Shown here: one piece after another, positions 1 through 8,298 of the stretch
How the letters are laid out: every line of letters begins with the position of its first letter
Position numbering within the stretch: the stretch's first letter is position 1
Source of the DNA: CAUUCF01 sp045580225
Lineage (GTDB): Bacteria; Pseudomonadota; Gammaproteobacteria; UBA9339
Direction: 5' to 3'
Length of the DNA: 34,432 nucleotides
Assembly (NCBI GenBank): GCA_045580225.1
Contig: JAZNNJ010000009.1
Coordinates: forward strand, 1 to 34,432
Notes under the pieces: generated by a model
What the model was told of the DNA's origin: nothing
Databases searched by the model: none
The model's input: the letters and a program-made list of their open reading frames with translations, nothing else
Program-made: the position numbers and the translations under genes

Positions 1-264
1 GATAATAATTACGAATATAATTTTTATATTAAAGAAGATTTTATCAAGCATACTAAAGTTTAATATAAATAATAAAATTTCACTGTATAACAACTTTTAT
101 CAATATAAAGTTAATACAAATAATCTAAAAAATAACTATAATTTCCAAACCGATAAGAAAAAATATGTTATCCTAAAAATTAGACAGAAATGGCATATAT
201 CAAAATTAAAAAAGAATTTCTGCAAATAAACCAATCAAAAATTTTACAGACGGAGGCATAAAAT

Positions 265-723
265 ATGATAATAAACACAGCTCAAAAAATGATTAATTTA
301 GGTAAAAAATTATCTTTAATTTTACCCAAAAGAAGTGGAATTATATATTTAAAAGGTGATTTAGGAGCAGGCAAAACTACTTTAGTAAAAGGAATAATTC
401 AAGGTTTAGGATATTATGGCAAAATAAAAAGTCCAAGCTTTTCTTTAATAGAGTTTTATTCAACCTCTATTCCAATAGCTCATTTGGACCTTTATCGCAT
501 TAATTCGCACGAAGAAATTATAGAATTAGGTATTGAAGAATATTTAACTAACAGCTATGGCATTATTGAATGGCCGGAAAAAGGAGAAAACTTTATACCA
601 CCAGCTGATTTAGAAATTAAAATAGAAGTACTACCTAATTTAACAAGAAAACTACATTGGAAATTTAAAAGTAATTGGGGTATGGAAATTAAACAAAAAA
701 TAGATCTATACAAAATTATATAA
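265..723 (+). CDS. tsaE: tRNA threonylcarbamoyladenosine biosynthesis ATPase TsaE
   Basis: TsaE is the small P-loop ATPase that works with TsaB and TsaD in the cytoplasm to make t6A at position 37 of ANN-decoding tRNAs. The protein is 152 residues, the usual length. A Walker A motif GDLGAGKT is at residues 31-38, followed by the family signatures SPSF at about 56-59, HLDLYR at 73-78 and IIEWPEKG at 100-107. The ATG is preceded by a strong ribosome binding site (GGAGG at 252-256) with suitable spacing, which fixes the start. The gene stands alone: its common neighbours in Gammaproteobacteria (nnrD, amiB, mutL) are absent, and it converges on yciB. No clear promoter is visible in the AT-rich 264 bases upstream. 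Confidence 0.95.
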   Translation: MIINTAQKMINLGKKLSLILPKRSGIIYLKGDLGAGKTTLVKGIIQGLGYYGKIKSPSFSLIEFYSTSIPIAHLDLYRINSHEEIIELGIEEYLTNSYGIIEWPEKGENFIPPADLEIKIEVLPNLTRKLHWKFKSNWGMEIKQKIDLYKII

Positions 724-907
724 TTTAAAAATCTAAAGACAATTTACCCATCACTGCTTAATAAATTTACAATTACAAACTAAGGTTGATTAAGTATATT
801 AAAATTAATACCCTAAAATTAAATACTCGCATTATACTATTTATCATCTATATTCAACTCATGTTCATACATAACAGCAAAAAAAAATTAGAAAAACTTT
901 CAAGAAA

Positions 908-1456
908 TTAATTTTTTTTATTTTGCCGCAATTGTAATAATTTTTTACTATTTAATATAGCGATCTGCAATAATAAAAAAACGGAAGTTAAACCAAATAA
1001 TCCAAATAATTTAAAATTTACCCAAGCCTTAGTTGACAAACAATAAGCTATCAACAAATTCAACATTCCTAAACTAAACAAAAATATTACCCAACTCCAA
1101 TGCAAATATTTCCAACAAACAGGTTCTGAAACAATAAAATAATCACCAAAAAACTTTTTAATAAAAATTTCTTTTTTTACCCTATAATACACAATTAACC
1201 CTAAAGCCATACACCAATACAAAATAGATGGTTTACACTTGATAAACCATTCATTTTTTAAATAAAGGGTCATAGATCCTAAACAAGCCAATATAAAAAA
1301 ATTAATTATATTAAATGTACTAATTTTTCGATGGCGAATTTTCTTTATAAATAATTGACCAATAAAAATCAATAACATGCCAGCTGTTGCAAAATATATT
1401 CCACGCCAATAGTAAACTACGAAAAAAAATAAGACTGGAAATAATTCTTCAAACAT
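908..1456 (-). CDS. yciB: inner membrane-spanning protein YciB (IspZ / septation protein A family)
   Basis: This is a polytopic inner-membrane protein of the YciB/IspZ family, linked in other bacteria to cell-envelope synthesis and septation; its biochemical role is not settled. The 182-residue length matches the family. The sequence shows about five hydrophobic segments, an N-terminal FPVLFFFVVYYWRGIY segment resembling E. coli YciB, a central LTLYLKNEWFIKCKPS-like region (here MTLYLKNEWFIKCKPS) and the diagnostic WVNFKLFGL near residue 145. It follows pgsA on the same strand after 11 bases, so the two are probably co-transcribed. No good Shine-Dalgarno sequence precedes the ATG; the start is chosen by alignment of the N terminus. 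The pairing with a phospholipid synthase suits an envelope role. Confidence 0.9.
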   Translation of the reverse strand: MFEELFPVLFFFVVYYWRGIYFATAGMLLIFIGQLFIKKIRHRKISTFNIINFFILACLGSMTLYLKNEWFIKCKPSILYWCMALGLIVYYRVKKEIFIKKFFGDYFIVSEPVCWKYLHWSWVIFLFSLGMLNLLIAYCLSTKAWVNFKLFGLFGLTSVFLLLQIAILNSKKLLQLRQNKKN

Positions 1457-1467
1457 ACGTAATATTT

Positions 1468-2031
1468 TTACTTATTAAACAAACTAGGCCAAGCTAAATA
1501 TAAATAGTTTAACATTGAAAATACCGTCATTAATACAGCAATATAAAGCAAACAGACACCGTAACCCATAAATAATACATTAAACTCCAACGGCCAATTT
1601 TTATTGTACAAGAGTAACGCTCCAACAGCAAACATTTGAATCATTGTTTTTGCTTTAGCAATAAAATTAACTTTCATACTAATTTCACTACCAATTTTAG
1701 CAACCCATTCCCGTAGTCCAGATATAGTCAATTCTCGTAAGATAATAACAATAGCGGGAATAGTAATCACAATATTTCCTACTTCACCAATAACCATACC
1801 CAACGCAGTAGTAACTAACAATTTATCTGCTATAGGATCCAAAAAAGCTCCAAAACGAGTTTCCTGTCGCAAATTTCTAGCTAAATACCCATCAATTAAA
1901 TCGGTTATAGAAGCAATACCAAACAAAAATGTCGCCCACAAATGTCCCCAAACATCACCGACATAATAAACTACCATCACAATAGGAATTAAAATTACCC
2001 GAAAAATTGTTAACAAGTTAGGTAAACTCAC
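1468..2031 (-). CDS. pgsA: CDP-diacylglycerol-glycerol-3-phosphate 3-phosphatidyltransferase
   Basis: PgsA is the integral membrane enzyme that joins CDP-diacylglycerol to glycerol-3-phosphate, the committed step to phosphatidylglycerol and cardiolipin. The protein has 187 residues and several membrane segments. The CDP-alcohol phosphatidyltransferase signature is intact: D44, D47-G48, A51-R52, G61, D65 and D69, with the expected spacings. The N terminus MSLPNLLTIFR is typical. The start codon is GTG at 2031, supported by a GGTGGAG ribosome binding site just upstream. It heads a two-gene unit with yciB and is transcribed away from secG. Its frequent neighbour uvrC is not here. Confidence 0.96.
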   Translation of the reverse strand: MSLPNLLTIFRVILIPIVMVVYYVGDVWGHLWATFLFGIASITDLIDGYLARNLRQETRFGAFLDPIADKLLVTTALGMVIGEVGNIVITIPAIVIILRELTISGLREWVAKIGSEISMKVNFIAKAKTMIQMFAVGALLLYNKNWPLEFNVLFMGYGVCLLYIAVLMTVFSMLNYLYLAWPSLFNK

Positions 2032-2063
2032 GATACTCCACCCTTAATGTCCCTTACGAATAA

Positions 2064-2092
2064 TATATAATACATATCGAATAAAAATACAA
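2064..2092 (-). promoter_or_regulatory. candidate sigma70 promoter for pgsA-yciB
   Basis: Reading the minus strand, TTGTAT (2092-2087) and TATATA (2069-2064) are separated by 17 bases and sit about 35 bases before the pgsA GTG. The surrounding DNA is very AT-rich, so chance matches are easy and this is a weak call. Confidence 0.33.
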
Positions 2093-2155
2093 CGATCCAA
2101 AATTTATCAACTCACGCAAATTATAATTAAAAAATGTAAAAACATCTTCAATAAC

Positions 2156-2183
2156 TTGCACTTTCTACATATCATGTTAGAAT
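2156..2183 (+). promoter_or_regulatory. candidate sigma70 promoter for secG and tRNA-Leu
   Basis: A TTGCAC box (2156-2161) and a TAGAAT box (2178-2183) are separated by 16 bases and lie about 37 bases before the secG start codon. It would drive secG and the tRNA gene that follows, and lies back to back with the pgsA promoter region. Confidence 0.48.
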
Positions 2184-2220
2184 GTATAAGGTTTTCGTAT
2201 ATAGTTAATAGAGAACAGTA

Positions 2221-2499
2221 ATGAAAGAATTAATTTTGGTTATTCACGTTTTAACAATTATTGCCATTATTGGTTTGGTGTTGATCCAACAAGGTAAAGG
2301 CTCCGAAATGGGAGCAGCTTTAAATAGCGGAGCTTCTAATACGATGTTTGGTTGTACTGGCAGTGTTTCTTTTTTGGCAAAGTTAACTGCTAGTTTAGGA
2401 ATAGTATTTTTTATGACCAGTTTGTTCTTAGGAACGTATATGGGACATAAAACAATTAATCACCCTATCGAAAAAACAAAATATAGTATCTCAAAATGA
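2221..2499 (+). CDS. secG: preprotein translocase subunit SecG
   Basis: SecG is the small auxiliary subunit of the SecYEG channel in the inner membrane. The 92-residue protein has two membrane segments (roughly residues 4-21 and 52-70) joined by the conserved cytoplasmic stretch LIQQGKGSEMGAAL, followed by the GASNTMFG segment, both characteristic of SecG. Partners SecY and SecE are encoded later in this window. The gene is followed by a tRNA-Leu, an arrangement common in Gammaproteobacteria, but the usual upstream gene tpiA is replaced by a divergent pgsA. The ribosome binding site is weak (GAGAAC); the start is set by homology. Confidence 0.95.
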   Translation: MKELILVIHVLTIIAIIGLVLIQQGKGSEMGAALNSGASNTMFGCTGSVSFLAKLTASLGIVFFMTSLFLGTYMGHKTINHPIEKTKYSISK

Positions 2500-2521
2500 T
2501 TTAATGTAGTTTACTATTTAT

Positions 2522-2604
2522 GCCGAAGTGGTGGAATTGGTAGACACGCTACCTTGAGGTGGTAGTGGTTAATAGCCTTGTCGGTTCGAGTCCGGCCTTC
2601 GGTA
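2522..2604 (+). tRNA. tRNA-Leu (anticodon GAG)
   Basis: An 83-base cloverleaf can be folded by eye. The acceptor stem GCCGAAG pairs with CTTCGGT (one G-T pair) and the discriminator is A at 2604. The anticodon stem is CTACC/GGTAG with loop TTGAGGT, giving anticodon GAG, which reads CUU and CUC. A long class II variable arm follows, and the T arm is GTCGG/CCGGC around loop TTCGAGT. The 3' CCA is not encoded (the next bases are TTG), so it must be added after transcription. The gene sits between secG and nfo. Confidence 0.96.
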
Positions 2605-2651
2605 TTGTGGTGTGTTTCTTGCATTATTGTACTTAGTTCTTTGTGTAGCTT

Positions 2652-3488
2652 ATGAAATTTATTGGTGCTCATGTTAGTACAGCGGGTGGTTTATCACAAG
2701 CGGTTAAACGTGCTCTCGAAATAAAAGGGACAGCTTTTGCGTTGTTTGTAAAAAACCAAAAGCAATGGTTTGTTCCGTCCCTACCTGAACAAGAAATTGA
2801 AAATTTCCATCGAGCTATTACTGACAATTCTAATAAAATTAATCACGCTAATATTTTAGCTCACGCTAGTTATTTAATTAATTTAGCTAATCCAAATTAT
2901 GAAAAACGCGAACTATCGAAAAACTCCCTAATCAAAGAAATACAAATTTGCCAAAAATTAGGATTAAAATATTTAGTTTTACACCCAGGAAGCACTTTAA
3001 AACAAATTGGTGAAATTGAAGGATTAACGCTAATTAGCGAATGTTTAAATGAAGTTATTAATAAAACCAATAATATACAAATTCTATTGGAAAATACTGC
3101 AGGACAGGGTAATAATTTAGGTTACTGTTTTGAACACTTACATTTTATTATCGACAAAATAAAACAATTAGATCGAATTGGCATTTGTATTGATACCTGC
3201 CATCTTTTCGCCGCTGGTTACGATTTAAATAACCATTTTGAACAGATATGGCAACAATTTAATGATATGTTTGGTTGGAGTTTACTAAAAGGCATACATT
3301 TAAATAATAGTAAATACCCATGTGGCTCTAAATTAGATAGACACGCTTCTCTACAACAAGGTATGATTTATCCAAAAGTATTTAAAAATATAGCCATAAA
3401 TAAATGTTTTGAAGAAATACCAGGTATTTTAGAGACTCCGTATCATGAAAACTGGAAACAAGAAATTGAATGGTTAAACAATGGATAA
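2652..3488 (+). CDS. nfo: deoxyribonuclease IV (apurinic/apyrimidinic endonuclease)
   Basis: Nfo cleaves the phosphodiester bond 5' to abasic sites and removes 3' blocking groups in base-excision repair. It is a cytoplasmic TIM-barrel enzyme with three zinc ions. The protein is 278 residues, close to E. coli Nfo (285). All nine metal ligands line up: H71, H111, E147, D181, H184, H216, D229, H231 and E261. Motifs include MKFIGAHVSTAGGL at the N terminus, HPGS, LLENTAGQG, CIDTCHLFAAGYD and LDRHASL. The 3' end overlaps rnr by 8 bases (ATGGATAA), which points to translational coupling. No strong ribosome binding site precedes the ATG. Confidence 0.97.
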   Translation: MKFIGAHVSTAGGLSQAVKRALEIKGTAFALFVKNQKQWFVPSLPEQEIENFHRAITDNSNKINHANILAHASYLINLANPNYEKRELSKNSLIKEIQICQKLGLKYLVLHPGSTLKQIGEIEGLTLISECLNEVINKTNNIQILLENTAGQGNNLGYCFEHLHFIIDKIKQLDRIGICIDTCHLFAAGYDLNNHFEQIWQQFNDMFGWSLLKGIHLNNSKYPCGSKLDRHASLQQGMIYPKVFKNIAINKCFEEIPGILETPYHENWKQEIEWLNNG

Positions 3489-5589
3489 AATAATAACTTT
3501 AAATATACAAGAGGATCCAGAATTAAAAACTGAAATTAAAAAATACGGTGAAGCAATTTATAGCAGAAACTATTTATTAAATTATTTAAAAAAAATAAAT
3601 CGTCCTTTAAAAATAAAGGAAATATTAGCAGCTAATCCTTTAAAACACTTAAATCAAGCACTAAAAAACCGTTTACGTGCAATGATTAAACAAGGTCAAT
3701 TACTCAAAGTTAAACACGGATACACTGTTAATGAAAATAATAATATTTTAGTCGAAGGGTATGTTGTAACCAGTAAATCTAATTATGGTTTTTTAGTTGT
3801 TGATAGTGAAGAAAAAGATTTATTTTTAAATCCTAAACAAATGAATAAAGTACTAGAATACGATAAAGTACAAGCCAGGATTATTTTTGATAAAAAAGGA
3901 CGTAAAGAAGCTTGTATAATCAAAGTAATAAACCGAGCTCAAAGACGTATTTTAGGACAAATAAATAAAATTTCAAAAAAAACATTTTTTTGCCCAGCAA
4001 ATGATAAATTGAAACCATTACCTATATTGGGTAACGATATAAAAAGAGGAACTTTCGCAATTGCTGAAATAGTAGAACAAAATAATCAACTGCATGCCCG
4101 CATCGTAGAAATTTTAAATAACGGAATATCCTTAACTATTTTAGAAAAACTAATAATCGAAAATTTCAAATTACCAACTATTTTTCCCAAACAAGTACTA
4201 ACTGAAGCCAATACAATCTCTACTATAATAGAAAAAAATCAACGTGAAGATTGGCAACACCTACCATTTGTAACTATTGACGGTGAAGATGCCAAAGATT
4301 TTGATGACGCTGTTTATGGTCAAAAAACCAAAACAGGATATCAATTATGGGTAGCTATTGCTGATGTTGCTCACTACGTATTAGCCGGAAATTTATTAGA
4401 TCAAGAAGCACAACTAAGAGGTAACTCTGTATATTTCCCAGAAAAAGTATTACCAATGTTACCTGAAATTTTATCAAATAATCTTTGCTCATTAAAACCA
4501 ATGTTACCGAGATTGGCAATCGGATGTTGTATCGACTTAGATAAAAAAGGCAATTTATTAAAATTTCGTTTTGCAGAAGTAATTATTAAATCACACGCAA
4601 GATTAACTTATGACCAAGTTTATGATTTTTTAGAAAATAATAATGGCTATTTTTCTCCTAATGTAGCTAAAAATCTAAAATATTTACGAGAAATCTATTA
4701 CAAATTAAAAAAAATACGCCTAAAACGTCATGCTTTAGAATTTAATCGTCAAGAAGTAAAATTGTCTTTTCAACAAAATACCCTAATATCTATTACTCCT
4801 AAACTTAATCATTATGTTTACCAAATGATTGAAGAATGTATGCTAATAACTAATGTATGCGCTGCCAATTGGCTAAAAAATTTTCCTGCTATTTATCGCG
4901 TACACACTCCACCAAAAGCTGATAAATTAGCAGACTTAAAAAATTTTTTAAGTAAATTAGGGATTAAATTAGGAAAAGAAAAAACCAATATTAAATCAGA
5001 AGATTACGCTAACTTAATTAAGTTAATTAAAGGTAGAAAGGATGAAAATTTATTACAACTAAAAATATTACGCTCATTAAAACAAGCCTGTTATAACTGG
5101 AAAAATTTAGGCCATTTTGCTTTAAATTACTCAGAATATTTACATTTTACCTCCCCTATTAGAAGGTACTGCGATTTATATAACCATCGTTTAATCAAAG
5201 CTAAACTTAAAAATGAAATATTCATAAAACCAGTTCTTTTGGAAGATATTCCTAAACATTGTTCTGAAACTGAAAGACGTGCTGATGAAGCTAGCCAACA
5301 AATATTACGTTGGTACCAATGTCAATATTTAAGCAAACACCTCGACAAAAATTATATAGCAACTATTGTTGGAATAAATGAAAGTAAATTATGGATAGAA
5401 TTAAAAGCAATTTTAATTGAAGGCTGGATCCTTACTTCAAGTATAGGACGAACCAGAATTTTACCAAATAAAATCAGTCTGCAATGCTTGAATAAATCTA
5501 AAATTATTTATACTATAGGAGATGAAATTACGGTTAGGGTACAAAAAATTGACATCTTTAAAAGAGAAATTATTTTTCAACTGGTTTAG
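3481..5589 (+). CDS. rnr: ribonuclease R, lacking the usual C-terminal tail
   Basis: RNase R is a processive 3'-to-5' exoribonuclease that degrades structured RNA and works in mRNA decay and rRNA quality control. The 702-residue protein shows an N-terminal helix-turn-helix-like region (about 20-85), cold-shock domains (about 90-240), the RNB catalytic domain with the metal-binding cluster EDAKDFDDA at 269-277, GNSVYFPEKVLPMLP and TSPIRRYCDLYNH further on, and one S1 domain ending in KREIIFQLV at the very C terminus. E. coli RNase R is about 813 residues and carries a lysine-rich tail beyond S1; that tail is absent here. The start lies inside nfo, and the 3' end runs into the potD-like gene. 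RNase II is the alternative, but the HTH region and motif details favour RNase R. Confidence 0.94.
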   Translation: MDKIITLNIQEDPELKTEIKKYGEAIYSRNYLLNYLKKINRPLKIKEILAANPLKHLNQALKNRLRAMIKQGQLLKVKHGYTVNENNNILVEGYVVTSKSNYGFLVVDSEEKDLFLNPKQMNKVLEYDKVQARIIFDKKGRKEACIIKVINRAQRRILGQINKISKKTFFCPANDKLKPLPILGNDIKRGTFAIAEIVEQNNQLHARIVEILNNGISLTILEKLIIENFKLPTIFPKQVLTEANTISTIIEKNQREDWQHLPFVTIDGEDAKDFDDAVYGQKTKTGYQLWVAIADVAHYVLAGNLLDQEAQLRGNSVYFPEKVLPMLPEILSNNLCSLKPMLPRLAIGCCIDLDKKGNLLKFRFAEVIIKSHARLTYDQVYDFLENNNGYFSPNVAKNLKYLREIYYKLKKIRLKRHALEFNRQEVKLSFQQNTLISITPKLNHYVYQMIEECMLITNVCAANWLKNFPAIYRVHTPPKADKLADLKNFLSKLGIKLGKEKTNIKSEDYANLIKLIKGRKDENLLQLKILRSLKQACYNWKNLGHFALNYSEYLHFTSPIRRYCDLYNHRLIKAKLKNEIFIKPVLLEDIPKHCSETERRADEASQQILRWYQCQYLSKHLDKNYIATIVGINESKLWIELKAILIEGWILTSSIGRTRILPNKISLQCLNKSKIIYTIGDEITVRVQKIDIFKREIIFQLV

Positions 5590-6568
5590 CGTAATCTTAT
5601 TTTTTATCACGTTGTTAGTAACTGCGTGCCAAAAAAAAGAGTTAAATATTTATGCGTATGGCACTTACTTGCCTCATGAAATAATTAAGTGTTTTGAAAA
5701 AGAAACCGGAATAAAAGTTAATTTAGTAGAAGTTAACAATAATGAGACATTATTAGCTAAACTAAAAACTAGAACCGGAGAATATGATTTGGCTGTACCA
5801 TCTAGTTACATAGTAGAAAGACTGATTAAATTAGATTTAGTTTTGCCATTAAATTGGACATTATTACCAAAAAATCAATTAATTCCTGAATTAGTTAATA
5901 AAAATTATAATCCTTCCATAGATTATGGAATACCGTATAATTGGGGAATTACTGGTATTATTTCTAAAGCAGGACTCAACTGTGATTTTTGGACAAAAAA
6001 AAATCTACGTCTGTCAATACTGAATGACGCCAGAGAAGCTTTAAGTTTTAGTTTATTAAAACTCGGATATCCTATTAATCCCTCAAATCCGGAAATTATT
6101 AAATTAGCTTTTAAAGAACTAAGAAAATTAAAACCAAATTTGAAATTCATAACAAATGAAAATATCTTAACTCGTTTTTTAGAAGATGAGATCGATTTAG
6201 GATTAGCATGGTCAAGTGATTATCATTCCTTGATTCGTCAAAATAAAAATTTTTCTTTTACATTACCACAATACGGTTTTGTTTTATGGTTTGATTGTTG
6301 GATCATTTTAAAAAATGCTAAACATATTAAGGAAGCTTATACTTTTTTGCAATTTATTAATCGTCCAGAAATTGCGGCTAGATTAGCTGAAATTATTGAG
6401 TTCTCTACGGCAAATCTAGCTGCTGAACCACTAATTAAGTTGCAAAATTATTGTAAATATCATCAAAAATGGTTTTTAAAAGGACAAATTCAACACGATT
6501 TAGGAGAAGAAAACCAAAATCTAATTTACCAATTATGGGGTAATTTTTTAATGTCATTTGATAAATAA
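5522..6568 (+). CDS. potD: PotD/PotF-family extracellular solute-binding lipoprotein
   Basis: This resembles the periplasmic spermidine/putrescine-binding protein of ABC importers. Recognisable blocks are KCFEKETGIKVNLVE, YDLAVPSSYIVERL, DYGIPYNWGITGI, NDAREALSFSLLKLGYP and FLQFINRPEIAARLAE. The N terminus carries a signal peptide ending in a lipobox (LLVTAC, Cys36 in this frame), so the product is predicted to be lipid-anchored rather than free. The ATG at 5522 overlaps rnr by 68 bases and abuts its only AGGAG with no spacer; a TTG at 5549, with AGGG (5536-5539) at good distance, gives a tidier 27-residue signal and may be the true start. The Trp of the PotD N-terminal ligand pocket (YNWTEY in E. 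coli) is replaced (YGTY), so the ligand is uncertain. No potA, potB or potC lies in the window. Confidence 0.85.
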   Translation: MKLRLGYKKLTSLKEKLFFNWFSVILFFITLLVTACQKKELNIYAYGTYLPHEIIKCFEKETGIKVNLVEVNNNETLLAKLKTRTGEYDLAVPSSYIVERLIKLDLVLPLNWTLLPKNQLIPELVNKNYNPSIDYGIPYNWGITGIISKAGLNCDFWTKKNLRLSILNDAREALSFSLLKLGYPINPSNPEIIKLAFKELRKLKPNLKFITNENILTRFLEDEIDLGLAWSSDYHSLIRQNKNFSFTLPQYGFVLWFDCWIILKNAKHIKEAYTFLQFINRPEIAARLAEIIEFSTANLAAEPLIKLQNYCKYHQKWFLKGQIQHDLGEENQNLIYQLWGNFLMSFDK

Positions 6569-6586
6569 AAATATTTGAGGACTATT

Positions 6587-7681
6587 ATGGGATTTAAATG
6601 TGGTATTGTTGGTTTGCCTAACGTTGGCAAATCAACTATTTTTAATGCTTTAACTGCTTCACGTGTAGAAATGGCTAATTACCCTTTTTGCACTATTGAA
6701 CCTAATGTAGGTATAGTAACTGTTCCAGATATTAGATTATCTAATATTGTGAAAATAGTTAATCCACAAAAAATTGTCCCTGCTGTAGTCGAGTTCGTTG
6801 ATATTGCTGGATTAGTAAAAGGTGCCTCAGAAGGAGAAGGTTTAGGTAATAAATTTTTAGCAAATATTCGCGAAACTCAAGCTATTGCTCATGTAGTACG
6901 ATGCTTTGATGACAAAGAAATTGTACATGTATCTGATAAAGTAAATCCAATCCAAGATATAGAAACAATTAATTTAGAACTAATTCTCGCAGATTTAGAA
7001 ATAATAAATCGAGCATTAAGTAAACTAGATAAGTTAATTAAAACTGGAGATAAAAATATTAAATTCGATTACGAAATGCTATTAACTATTCAAGATTGCC
7101 TAAATCAAGGAAAAAAAATAATTACAATAAAACAGCAACTAAATGATAAAAATAATTATTTAAAAGGGTTACAATTACTAACTATTAAACCAACATTATA
7201 TTTAGCTAACGTATCTGAAAATAGTTTTGAAAGTAATAAATATCTAGAATCATTAAAAGTTATAGCCGACCAGGAGAATAGCAAAATCATTCCTGTATGT
7301 GCTAAATGGGAAGCAGAAATGAATGAATTATCCAAAGAAGAAAAGCAAATATTTATGCAAGAATTAAATTTAAAAGAAACAGGACTAAATAGTGTCATTA
7401 GAGAAGGATACCAACTATTAGGCTTACAAACCTACTTTACCGCAGGACCTAAAGAAGTAAGAGCCTGGACTATCAACAAAGGAGATAGTGCTAAAAAAGC
7501 TGCTGGAGTAATTCATAGTGATTTTGAAAGAGGATTTATTGCTGCAGAAGTTATCAGTTACCAAGATTATATTTCTTTTAATGGTATAACTGGAGCAAAA
7601 GAAAATGGTAAATTACGCCTGGAAGGGCGAGATTATATAATGCGAGATGGAGATATTGTTAACTTTCGCTTTAACGTTTAA
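6587..7681 (+). CDS. ychF: redox-regulated ATPase YchF (OLA1 family)
   Basis: YchF is a universally conserved Obg-like P-loop protein that hydrolyses ATP, binds ribosomes and is tied to stress responses. The 364-residue protein has the G1 loop GLPNVGKS at 9-16, the G3 region DIAGLVKGAS from 72, the atypical nucleotide-specificity segment NVSE, and a C-terminal TGS-like domain with LQTYFTAGPKEVRAWT and DFERGFIAAEV, ending in the typical DIVNFRFNV. The ATG at 6587 is chosen because GAGG at 6577-6580 sits 6 bases upstream and the product then begins MGFKCGIVG like its relatives; the TTG at 6575 would add four residues before the conserved start. It follows potD by 18 bases and precedes recR by 3. 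Confidence 0.97.
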   Translation: MGFKCGIVGLPNVGKSTIFNALTASRVEMANYPFCTIEPNVGIVTVPDIRLSNIVKIVNPQKIVPAVVEFVDIAGLVKGASEGEGLGNKFLANIRETQAIAHVVRCFDDKEIVHVSDKVNPIQDIETINLELILADLEIINRALSKLDKLIKTGDKNIKFDYEMLLTIQDCLNQGKKIITIKQQLNDKNNYLKGLQLLTIKPTLYLANVSENSFESNKYLESLKVIADQENSKIIPVCAKWEAEMNELSKEEKQIFMQELNLKETGLNSVIREGYQLLGLQTYFTAGPKEVRAWTINKGDSAKKAAGVIHSDFERGFIAAEVISYQDYISFNGITGAKENGKLRLEGRDYIMRDGDIVNFRFNV

Positions 7682-7684
7682 TTT

Positions 7685-8275
7685 ATGTCCATAAAATTAC
7701 TAGAACAACTAACTGAAGCACTAACTATCTTACCTGGAGTAGGTAAACGTACTGCTGAAAGAATGAGTTATTATTTATTACAGCGCAGATCAGGAGGAAT
7801 TAAATTAGCTAATGCTTTAATAGAAGCAATGAATAAAATTATACGTTGCAAAAAATGTCGTGACTACAGCGAAAATGAATTGTGCCCTATTTGCTCAAAT
7901 CCTAAGCGTTGCCAAGAACAATTATGTATCGTAGAAACTCCACTAGATATCTATACTATTGAAAAAACGGGAACATACTTTGGCCTATATTTCAACTTAA
8001 TGGGACACTTGTCACCATTGGATGGAATTGGCCCAAAATCGTTAGGTATTGATAACCTAAAACAGTTGCTAGCAAAAAATAACTTACAAGAAGTAATCAT
8101 CGCTACTAGTACCACACTAGAAGGAGAAGCAACAGCCAATTACTTAGCAGATCTTATCAAAAGTTATAGCATAAAATGCACGCGTATCGCTCAAGGTATA
8201 CCAGCTGGTGGCGAACTAGAATTTGTAAGTTTAAACACTATCGCACAAGCAATCATATCGCGTTTCCCTTGCTGA
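7685..8275 (+). CDS. recR: recombination mediator protein RecR
   Basis: RecR acts with RecF and RecO to load RecA on gapped DNA. The 196-residue protein (E. coli 201) has an N-terminal helix-hairpin-helix (LPGVGKRTAERM), a four-cysteine zinc motif (C55, C58, C67, C70) and a Toprim domain beginning LCIVETPLDIYTIE and including the signature LMGHLSPLDGIGP. It begins 3 bases after the ychF stop codon, so it is very likely translated from the same mRNA. In most Gammaproteobacteria recR follows dnaX and ybaB; neither is present, which marks local reshuffling. It ends convergently with the small gene at 8299-8589, only 23 bases away, with a T-rich stretch but no clear hairpin between. Confidence 0.97.
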   Translation: MSIKLLEQLTEALTILPGVGKRTAERMSYYLLQRRSGGIKLANALIEAMNKIIRCKKCRDYSENELCPICSNPKRCQEQLCIVETPLDIYTIEKTGTYFGLYFNLMGHLSPLDGIGPKSLGIDNLKQLLAKNNLQEVIIATSTTLEGEATANYLADLIKSYSIKCTRIAQGIPAGGELEFVSLNTIAQAIISRFPC

Positions 8276-8298
8276 CTTATACCTAATTTTTTCCTTTT

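Noticed and set aside
1..264. A possible remnant of a gene upstream of tsaE.
   Set aside because: All frames are broken by frequent stops and the stretch is almost pure AT-rich spacer; no protein similarity could be seen.
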